DNA of 53,372 nucleotides from Setomelanomma holmii (taxonomy: Eukaryota > Ascomycota > Dothideomycetes > Pleosporales > Phaeosphaeriaceae): positions 1 through 53,372 of the forward strand of contig ML978319.1 in NCBI GenBank assembly GCA_010015745.1, given 5' to 3'. The position numbers and the translations under genes were made by a program. Below the pieces are notes generated by a model. The model was not told where the DNA came from and did not search any database. It was given only the letters and a program-made list of their open reading frames with translations. Shown one piece after another: positions 45,525-53,372 of the stretch (position 1 is the first letter of the stretch; every line of letters begins with the position of its first letter).

Positions 45525-45973
45525 ATGGCATCGAGCGAGCTCGAGGATCAGCCCGCTGTGGCTGTTGACGTGAGTTGCGCCGCATTTGGTGAGACCTCGG
45601 CCTCACAAGGCTGATGAAGAGACAGAAACAGTTTGTGGGCGACGTGTCGGACGACGAAACTCCTGCGACAAAGTCGGGCGTGCGTCTTGACCCCAAGGCG
45701 AAGACGCACACGGTGAGGTTCCATTGTGCCTCTGACTGCAATCTCTAATATCAGTCATAGCCAACTCCCAAGTTCTCCAAGAACGACATAGTACACGCTG
45801 CGCTGAAGATTGGCAATGACAGAGTCAAAGGCAGTTTTCAGATTTATCAGTCGCAATACAATAGTGAGAGGGCCTATACTGAGTACCAATTGCTCGACCC
45901 GTACAAGGGCACGCTCGTCAACAATGGCGCCTGGATCAGGGAGCGAGACCTTCGCATGGAGCGACGCGGCTGA
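45525..45973 (+). CDS. Small hypothetical protein, possible Tudor/SH3-like barrel
   Basis: Three exons (45525-45569, 45626-45712, 45761-45973) give 114 residues. Both introns (56 and 48 nt) are phase 0 and have good donors (GTGAGT, GTGAGG). No single open frame covers it, so it is easily missed. The first 40 residues are acidic and polar. The remainder, from FSKNDIVHAALKIGNDRVKG to LVNNGAWIRERDL, has the strand-turn pattern of small barrel modules that begin with F-x-KGD-x-V and end with an E-x-x-L strand. The family is not recognised; the fold is inference from the pattern. Confidence 0.55.
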
Positions 45974-46275
45974 GGATTGTAACTGTTGTACGTTTTTCTG
46001 TGGCTGAGTTCACCGGATGTCCATCATAGGCAACAACTTGTCATACGGCGCGACCAATGACAAGTGGCGTTCAGGCGACTGGGGCTGAGGATCGGAGAAG
46101 TGCGAATCCATGGGCTCACTCCTCACTCAATTTACTGCGTACATAGACGGCTCTTCCGCCACAGCGTGTTGAGCCACTGTCCTGATCTTTATGTGACCGG
46201 TCGTTCGCTTTTGCATAAAAGTTCTTGTGTTTTATCTCCGCTCCCGTTGTGCTGGTCGCACTATCCCCACGCGCC
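45974..46275. other. Intergenic
   Basis: 302 bases between two plus-strand genes. It probably holds the promoter of the DUF6594 gene, and nothing specific can be pointed out. Confidence 0.4.
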
Positions 46276-47833
46276 ATGTCTCACGCGCGCACGATGACTG
46301 GCGACACTCTGACAGACGAGAAAACCCCTCAGTCTCCAGCTTCACCAACTAATACCAATGCGACGTTGTCGGGAGATGCCATCATCGAGATTGGGGAGGA
46401 CCATGATGCCATTAGCCGCCCACAGACATCCTCGGAAGGTGGTGAGACTGCACAGCCTCGTAGGTGAACCCTGACCTCTTTTGGCCCCCATGTCACTCCA
46501 CCATTGCACCTAGACCTCGCGTTGTCAGTGCCGTTGTTAGACCGGGAAACTTTTGCCATCAAGAAGCCTGAAGAGCCTCGAGGAACGACTCGCACAAGAC
46601 TGATGACTGAGATATAAGCAGACGACGAGAAAAAGCCAAATGTCCTACGTCGCGTCACCAATTCGTTCAAATATGATCCAGAGCCTGAAGACGTAAAAGA
46701 GACTAAAACACGCACTCGTGAGTCTCACATAGTCACCACAGTTACCTCCACTCACAAAATCAGTCGAGGATACCCCAAATGGCTTTCCACGCCTGGCTGC
46801 GTTTCATTCCAGCGAACCAAACTTTTCATTATATAGATCATTCAGCTACCTGCACTCGCGAGTTCTGCTCGATCTACAAGACGAAATCGCATCACTTGAG
46901 CGCGAGCTCGATGACATCGATGAAGACGACTTCGAGGAAGATCCAGATCGGCTACGGTCACGAGAGCTCGACGTAGACCGAGCTGCAGATGAAGGGAGTT
47001 CCAGAAACCGAAGGGTGATACTTCGTGAGATCAAGGAGAAGCTGATTGAATACGGTAAGCTCAGCCTGCCAACAGGATATTGTTGCATTGGCTGATCTCT
47101 GAATTCAGATGATGTTCTCATTCGCGCAAGGAAACTCGAGTCCTTCACAAAACCTTCAGATCGCAACTACACCAGCGTCCGTCGCTATCATCACAACACC
47201 AAACCCCTCATGGACGCCGAGATGGATTCGATTCGCAGCAAAGAAGACATCGTCTCCCTATCCAGCGGCCGAGAATGGGCAACCTTCGACGGCGTCGTAG
47301 AAAAGCTAGTACGGCAGACTGACCGCTTACTACGTGCATTATTCAACTGCGACAAGCCGCCATTAGAAGTATGCATCTACTCCATCCACACATATCACTG
47401 CGATTCTTTGCGTTAACCGTTGGTGTAGAAATACCTCCGCACCCCCGAACTCCAAGCCAAAACAAACAGCGAATTCATCTCCCTCTACAGCATGGAGCGC
47501 ATAAACTCCCTCGTCAACATCCTCATCACATTCGTCATCTTCGTCCTACTCGTCATCCCCGTGGTCACCCTATACCACCTAACCAGCACGTCCGCCATGT
47601 CCAATCTCGCGGACTTGGTCGATGCGAATGCAACGGTGCCCGCGTCGGCGGTGGACGAGTATAATCGTGACACGTTCAACGCGGTGGGCGTGTTGATTGT
47701 GTTTACGCTGCTGTTTAGTGCGGCGATGAGTTTGTTGACGAAAGCTGCGAGACATGAGTTGTTTGCGGCAAGTGCGGCGTATTGTGCGATTTTGGTGGTA
47801 TTTATAGGGAATTTTACGGGGCCCGGGAATTAG
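46276..47833 (+). CDS. DUF6594 family membrane protein
   Basis: Five exons (46276-46459, 46622-46717, 46764-47054, 47109-47368, 47429-47833) give 411 residues. The DUF6594 signature is plain: GFPRLAAFHSSEPNFSLYRS, then LHSRVLLDLQDEIASLEREL, then a long charged coiled coil, and three C-terminal membrane helices (INSLVNILITFVIFVLLVIP, GVLIVFTLLFSAAMSLL, FAASAAYCAILVVFIGN). The N-terminal 90 residues are acidic and disordered. The first intron (162 nt) is about three times longer than the rest and partly open in frame, so its limits are the least certain. The family is widespread in ascomycetes, often expanded, and without known function. Confidence 0.82.
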
Positions 47834-48022
47834 TGGTGAAAGTCTTGGATGAAGTAATGATAATGATAGCAATGAACCCAATATGGTTTTTGCATGCATC
47901 CATGTCTTGGTATGGTTAGGTAGAAATGTCGAACCCATGGCTGAAATTGAAGTCTTTTGGTAAGGGAGTAGGTTGCATTGGGATCAGAGATGTAATGCGC
48001 GAGTACGTTTTTGTATGTCGAG

Positions 48023-49261
48023 TCAGGCCGCACCATCAACGACGAGTTCGCCAATATGACAAGGCACGCGGGATGTCAGTATTACTGCCAGCCCGCAAGC
48101 CACACTCTGCGCTTGTGCAAATTGTGTTTGTATGACGCTCTCCAATCTTAGTGTCCCAATCTGAAGCACTTTTCCTCCGCTCATATTATCCTGCTCTACG
48201 TGATCATCGCCATTATCCGTCAAATGCAATCTTCTAAAAACCAGTATGTCGAGTCGAGATATGCAGCGTGCCAGAAGACCGACAAGTCGAACGAGAATGC
48301 GAACGTTCACTTCTACGATCGATTCTCCATCGGCTGTTCCAATTACCGTTACGCACAGAACCGTGCTCAGCAGCTCGACTATACGCTGCATACCAGACGC
48401 ATTCTCTCCGCCCTCCTGAAGCCGCGTGAAGTCCTGTACACCAGCCCTCTCTATGCCCACGAGTTCCAGAATTTCAAGACGTGGGCATGGAAACGGAAAC
48501 GTGATGTTAAGTAGATAATCAGTCTCCACGGTCAGGCGTTTCAGGACCGGATATCCGAGTCTGATCCCGAGTTGATGCGAAGAGACTTCGAACTGCGATT
48601 GACGTGCGGCGCTGAGCATGCTGAACGACTCCAGGTGCTCATGCACTCGCGTTATGCGTAATGCTTCGACAAGCTTCTCCAAGGGATCGGGAATGCGAGA
48701 TGTAACAAGCTCTTGCTCTACAGAGCGAGCTATACTGCTCTGTTCATGATTTAGAGCGGCCGGGTTGGGTGGCGGCACGTGTTTGTGCAGGAAATCTGGG
48801 TCGCCTTGTTGAACGGTTGGTACTATGGTAAGATGCCGCAGGTTCCTTGCTCGGCGGAACACTTTGACGAGCTGAGATGTCGAGCTCTTTTCGACGTAAT
48901 GCGTACGTGCAGCGACATGGTCCTCAAGAACGCCTTCTGTCTCGATTGTGTAGTCGCGGTCGAATGAAAAGCGGTAGGTATTGATGGTGAGATGGTTGGT
49001 GTGCTTGGCAACATGTACGTTGAGGAGCAAATTTGCCAGTCGGTTTAGACTTGAGGTGTTGAGTTTCCATGGGTGGGTTGAGATGATGTCGACGAATGGC
49101 TGGGATGCTGCCGCCGCAAGGGCTTGAGTTGCGAGGCGGGTGTTGAGGATATCGATGTAGTTCTGACTGTCATTGCTTATTGCCGTCGTTGTCGAATATG
49201 GTTTGACGGGCGCGAGATAAAAGACGATGTGTTGCAGAAGCTCAATCGGTAAGTTATTCAT
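48023..49261 (-). CDS. F-box-like protein
   Basis: Single exon, 412 residues. It begins with an F-box-like helix pair (MNNLPIELLQHIVFYLAPVK), followed by a Leu-rich body with irregular repeats (LVKVFRRARNLRHLTIVPT, YPVLKRLTVETDYLL, CPRLEILELVGI) of the kind in ascomycete F-box proteins that lack canonical LRRs. Such proteins link substrates to Skp1-Cullin ubiquitin ligases; the F-box here is weak, so binding to Skp1 is inferred. It is followed upstream, on the same strand, by a second gene with a similar start, suggesting tandem duplication. Confidence 0.68.
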   Translation of the reverse strand: MNNLPIELLQHIVFYLAPVKPYSTTTAISNDSQNYIDILNTRLATQALAAAASQPFVDIISTHPWKLNTSSLNRLANLLLNVHVAKHTNHLTINTYRFSFDRDYTIETEGVLEDHVAARTHYVEKSSTSQLVKVFRRARNLRHLTIVPTVQQGDPDFLHKHVPPPNPAALNHEQSSIARSVEQELVTSRIPDPLEKLVEALRITRVHEHLESFSMLSAARQSQFEVSSHQLGIRLGYPVLKRLTVETDYLLNITFPFPCPRLEILELVGIERAGVQDFTRLQEGGENASGMQRIVELLSTVLCVTVIGTADGESIVEVNVRILVRLVGLLARCISRLDILVFRRLHLTDNGDDHVEQDNMSGGKVLQIGTLRLESVIQTQFAQAQSVACGLAVILTSRVPCHIGELVVDGAA

Positions 49262-49703
49262 GATTTGGACATATCGAGGCTATCCTCAATCTTTCGCAAA
49301 TTGTAGGTTTGTCGAGGAAGTCGCATCTCAGAGTGAGTAGATGAGGCTTATATCAGCTGCTGCAGGCTGCAGGTGTTCACGGGAATTGGTGTTGCTCCAC
49401 CCCGCGTTTGTGGCTTAGACTTTGACATTCAATGGCTAAGTACGAACGGCCAGCGTACTAAACTTTACCCTCATGTGGATCGGCTACCGCTGTTGTAAAT
49501 AAATTGGAACATGATTGGAACCTTTGAAAACGTCCATGGTGATGTTGCGGGCTCAACCCTCGCCCACCGCGATCTTGTTCGTCTCATGAAACACACCTTC
49601 TTGTCGCTGGACCAGCGAGTTCTATAGTCGCTTTATGTTCCAAATGCAGCAAGGGCCACGTACAGGTTCGGTGAGGCTGACTTCTCAAACCAAAAACTGC
49701 ACC
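49262..49703. other. Intergenic between two F-box-like genes
   Basis: 442 bases, holding the promoter of the gene starting at 49261 and the 3' flank of the next. No gene or repeat was seen. Confidence 0.45.
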
Positions 49704-51194
49704 TCACAGTCCGCAAAATCCTCGTACACTTCCGGCATTTCTCCCAAAGCGTATGATATCACAAGTGTCAAGACGCTTGACCCAATCATCGGCGTGCTTG
49801 AGAAGCGCATTAAGCAGCCTCCATCCATCGTTGAGTGTTCGGGGCTCGCTCGGACCGTCCAAGGTGATCTCGTCTGTGAGACAGTACTTGAAGTTGTCGA
49901 ATACCAATAACCCGATACGCCCGTCGCCATTGAATTGAGGCACATCGTAACTGATGTCGACGACGGTTGTCATGTTGCGTATGGTCATCAGAGGTAAAGT
50001 TCTGTATCGCTCAAAGACGGGGCTGATGAAATCCAGGAGTGTTTCTGTAGCTACAAGGCCCCTGGTCCCGCTGATGATGTAATCTCGTAGCCCTGGACAC
50101 AATTCTGTGGAAAACGTGCCATAACTGTTCATAGCACTCATTTCCTCGAAGTGGTAGTCAAGTACGATGTGTAGGGAGGTGAGATGCGTTGTTCGAAGGC
50201 GAAAGGCGGTCATTTCACGGTTGGATGGCGCGACTGTCAAGTGTCGGACGTATAGAGACTTGTGGAACGAATCGTTGTAGAATTCCTCGTCCTAGGTGTA
50301 GCCACCATCGGGTGTTATCGTAAGCCCTGGGGCTAGCAATGACAGACCTTCCAAGACGTGATTTAGGCCTGAAGCCCAAAGGGCATGGGCGATGATCTGA
50401 TCGTGGTCAGCGTATGAAGCCTCGTTGCGACCTTTGTTGCTGTGGAACAAGGCCGGATTGTCGCTGCGCCCCTAGTATATTTATGCGATCATCATACGTC
50501 CTGAAGGGACTCAAGGTTGCCAAAAAAGGTCATGGAGACCGAATATAGACGATTGTGTGCCTCATAACATGACATCTACGAAATGGAACCACGTCACGGC
50601 TACTTTTGGTAGCCATGGGCGCTGTTCAGCGACTATACTAGGCTGGCCACAAATTTGTCGTTGTATAGCCGCACAGGATGCACTTACTCTCAAAGGGGCT
50701 ATCATCGCGTCCACAGAATAAGACATGAAGTGCCCGGTCACGGGAAGCTTGGGACGGGTCTTGTCCAGGGTGCAAATGAGATGGCGGAGCCGCGGAGCTT
50801 TCTGAAAGATCAAGTGTAGTTGTTTTGTCATCTCTTCTGGTGAGCCAACCTTTCCAAAATTCTCCATTTGCTCCATCATATCTTTGCCTGACTCCGGTGG
50901 CCAATAAGCACGGAAGGTCAAGCAGGTCAGGTTATTTGTGACAAGTGGCCGCTGTACAAGCTGCTCCAACCTCCTCAAGCCGGGAGTTGCACATTCTGTT
51001 GGAATATCTGCAACAATCCTTGTGAACACTTGTGAGGCGCCTTCGCAGGTACGTCGACTAGTCAGGCGAAGATGGTATACGCTATTCCTTTCGTCCCGTG
51101 TGGAAGTGGGCACTGTGGTCAGCAGCTTGGAGTCGTAGCGGGGCAGCAGGTAGGCGAAGATGTGCTGTCTGAGCTCTAGCGGCAACTTTTCCAT
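49704..51194 (-). pseudogene. F-box-like gene with an in-frame stop
   Basis: The N-terminal exon (50688-51194) starts MEKLPLELRQHIFAYLLPRY, like the neighbouring gene, and runs to a GTAAGTG donor at 50687. The C-terminal part is open from 50471 (after a TACTAG acceptor) to 49704 and joins in frame. Together about 424 codons have the same size as the neighbour (412). The second part is interrupted by one TAG within GGYT-stop-DEEFYND (about 50294); CAG to TAG would be a RIP-type change. The 216-nt gap is longer than other introns and includes coding-like text in another frame (LYSVSMTFFGNLESLQD), so an exon may be missing. It is either a young pseudogene or a truncated protein ending at 50562. 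Confidence 0.55.
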
Positions 51195-51728
51195 GCTGAT
51201 CGGAACCCACCGTTAAAATGGCGATGCTTGGTGTTGAGTATGTTCGCTCTCGAGCAGAGCCTCAGTCGATGTTCGGAAGGCGGAACGGTCGGCGCCGCTG
51301 CTCAAAATAGCTTAGCTTCCCTCGTTCGCTCCTACTTCGGCCCGTGCACAAAGCAAGGAGTGGACAACCGCCTCAACAACAGACTTTGTGGGGTAGCAAT
51401 CGGCTTTGACGACTTTGGATCGAAAGATACGAGTGGTCATAAAGGCAGATGCCATCCCCGCACTGATCTCCACACAGATTCTCGGACCGACTTTTACAAC
51501 CTCAAGATCATGACGACGAGGCGGGCATTCTTCTCGTTTGGGTAATGGAGCGATGCGGGTAGGTCTTGCGGATAATTGCGGAGGCGATGGTAAATGTGGA
51601 GATGTGAAGAGGTGCAAAAATGTCGAAGATGTATAAAAAGGAGATGATGAACTATAGAGCATAACACTACGCCACTTCAAAGACTTCTTTCAGCATCGCG
51701 GTGCTTTTAAGGCATCACGGATTTCGAT
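51195..51728. promoter_or_regulatory. Divergent promoter, F-box-like gene / alpha-galactosidase
   Basis: 534 bases between the start codons. GCGGAG at 51578-51583 and ctccac near 51467 fit the SYGGRG consensus of the carbon repressor CreA, which would suit a glycoside hydrolase promoter, though such short matches are often chance. Confidence 0.4.
51632..51640 (+). promoter_or_regulatory. TATA box of the alpha-galactosidase gene
   Basis: tataaaaag lies 97 bases before the ATG at 51729, the usual spacing for an inducible fungal secreted-enzyme gene. Confidence 0.6.
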
Positions 51729-53273
51729 ATGATTGCAATGAAGCTCGCCACCACCGCTACCCTTCTGATAGGGTCAGCATCAGCATATCATCACCGCAGA
51801 CAAGTTGGATCGGACGCGCCACAAATTGTCGTGCCCGGAGCATCTTCATACAATGGCCTCAATCTGGTACCACAGATGGGTTGGTATAACTGGAACGCCT
51901 TCCAATGCCATGTCAACAAGAGACTACTGCTCAGAACCGCACAAGACATGGTCGACTATGGTCTTCGAGATCTTGGTTACGACCACATTGTCCTTGACGA
52001 TTGTTGGTTAGTAAACAGGAATGAGAGTGACTACCTGGTTTCGGATGGTGAGTGATTACGCCATCCAGGTGCATAGCAGTCTGCTAACAATGTCTTAGAC
52101 TACAAATTTCCCAGCGGCATAAAGTCCATCGTCGACCAGATCCACGCATTGGGCTTCAAGTTCAGAATGTACAGCTCCGCAGGTGTACTGACATGCGGTC
52201 GTTACCCAGGTTCTCTAGGCTGTGAGCAGAAAGACGCCGATCTATGGGCATCATGGGGCGTCGACTATCTAAAATACGACAACTGCTTCAACCAGGATCA
52301 ATCAGGAACTCCGAAGTTGTCCTTCGACCGCTACAAAGTCAAGTCCGATGCTCTCTAATTCCACCGGACGCGAAATGGTGTACGCAATGTGCAATTGGTG
52401 CAACGACGATCCATTCAACTGGGCTTACAGAATCGCAAACTCGGGACGCATGTCTGGAGACATCTACGACTCCTTCAATCGACCCGACGACCGCTGTCCA
52501 TGCACTGAAGCCATCGGCTGCGCATGGCCTGGCTTCCACTGCAGCGTAATGAACATTCTGAACAAAATGCCAGCCATAACTTCTCGCACGATGTCAGGTT
52601 ACTTCAACGACATAGTCATGCTTGAGATTGGCAATGGTGGTCAAAGCGACTCCGAATATGTCGTACACTTCAGCATGTGGGCCATCAATTCCTCGCCTAT
52701 GCTGATTGGGACCAATGCTGGCACACTATCACCAGCAAATCTCGCCATCTATTCCAATCCAGCTATTCTTGCAATCAACCAGGATTCATCTGCAGGCGCG
52801 GCAAAGCGCGTGTGGCGTTACTTGGCTGATCCGGATGAGACAGGCGAGGGCGAAATCTCCCTCTGGACACGCACGCTCACAAATGGAGACCGCATTGTTG
52901 CGCTTTTAAATGCAGCAAAACCAGCATGAACATGAACGTCACTATTGACAAAGTCTTCTTCGACGAGCGCACCGCCGGCGCATACCGCGCGCCACCTGAG
53001 CTTTCACAAACATGGGATGTCTACGACCTCTGCGCAAACCGTATGGGCGAGATTGAGGCTGCTGCGATCCTGAACGGTAGTATCACGGAGATTACTACGA
53101 ACGGCACGAAGAGGTTTAATGCTACTGCCACGAGCTATGCTGTAGGCATTAAGAGTGGGCATCCTGCACTTATCAGCCAGCAGGTTAACACGCTGGAGCC
53201 GAATGGGACCTTCTCCGCAGAAGTTGCCAGATATTCGGTTGGTGTGTACAGGCTGAGGTCGAGGGAAACTTGA
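51729..53273 (+). pseudogene. GH27 alpha-galactosidase gene with two frameshifts
   Basis: Exon 1 (51729-52047) encodes a signal peptide (MIAMKLATTATLLIGSASA), a Kex2-type HHRR site and the GH27 start PQMGWYNWNAFQCHVNK with DYGLRDLGYDHIVLDDCW. After a 51-nt intron, exon 2 (from 52099) has SSAGVLTCGRYPGSLGCE and the nucleophile motif YLKYDNC. The frame then breaks: an extra base at about 52357 (gctctCTaattcc) and a missing base at about 52925 (before ATGAACATGAAC) put the middle third in another frame. That third carries the acid/base region NSGRMSGDIYDS and MLEIGNGGQSDSEYVVHFS. The end is restored to 53273. Ignoring the two shifts, the protein would be near 500 residues and complete. It would release terminal alpha-galactose from plant galacto-oligosaccharides outside the cell. 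Real mutations and sequencing errors cannot be told apart here. Confidence 0.82.
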
Positions 53274-53372
53274 GTGAGCAGTTTTGTGCGCGGATATGTA
53301 TGACATGCATATTGAGAATCTGGGCAGTGCGAAAGCACAAGAGTACATAGCATGAATGGCTATGCATTTTGA

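Overview
The window is nuclear DNA from a filamentous ascomycete. Genes are split by many 43-60 nt introns with GT...AG ends and CTNAC/CTNAT-like branch points. They are packed on both strands and often share short divergent promoters. The housekeeping genes have clear Pezizomycotina relatives. A Dothideomycete (Capnodiales/Mycosphaerellales-like) host is my inference from protein character, not from a search. No tRNA, rRNA, CRISPR array or intact transposon was seen.

Layout. 1-600: TA-rich edge that looks like RIP-damaged DNA. 601-8727: a single-pass surface protein with a repeated cytoplasmic tail, an unrecognised tail-anchored protein with three PPxY motifs, and, divergent from it, DOP1. 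9844-15261: a coiled-coil hypothetical protein, a broken BAHD-like acyltransferase (three Trp codons now stops, plus frame breaks), and a LETM1-like mitochondrial protein. 16230-29519: a housekeeping block holding NAB3 with a possible extra 3' exon, a mitochondrial GGQ-type peptidyl-tRNA hydrolase, UTP6, CWH43, eIF3e and mitoribosomal protein mL49. 29520-36635: about 7 kb with no supportable gene. 36636-42005: a Q/S-rich probable nuclear protein, a 2.2 kb gap, and a secreted Ser/Thr-rich protein with a Met-rich tail. 42648-47833: a small gene with a strong-looking promoter, a caspase-like protease, a small beta-barrel-like protein and a DUF6594 membrane protein. 48023-53273: two F-box-like genes in tandem (one carrying an in-frame stop) and a GH27 alpha-galactosidase with two compensating frameshifts.

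How the genes work together. Several belong to RNA and protein synthesis: NAB3 in transcription termination, UTP6 in 18S rRNA processing, eIF3e in initiation, and mL49 and the GGQ hydrolase in mitochondrial translation. DOP1 and CWH43 act in membrane trafficking and GPI-anchor remodelling. The PPxY protein shares DOP1's promoter and carries an acidic dileucine signal, so a trafficking or ubiquitination role is a reasonable guess. The accessory right end and the acyltransferase show gene decay, while the housekeeping genes read cleanly through all their introns.

Multiexon boundaries were built by hand from splice motifs and reading-frame continuity. They are most secure where family motifs run across the junction (DOP1, NAB3, UTP6, CWH43, eIF3e, mL49, the GGQ hydrolase, the caspase-like gene).
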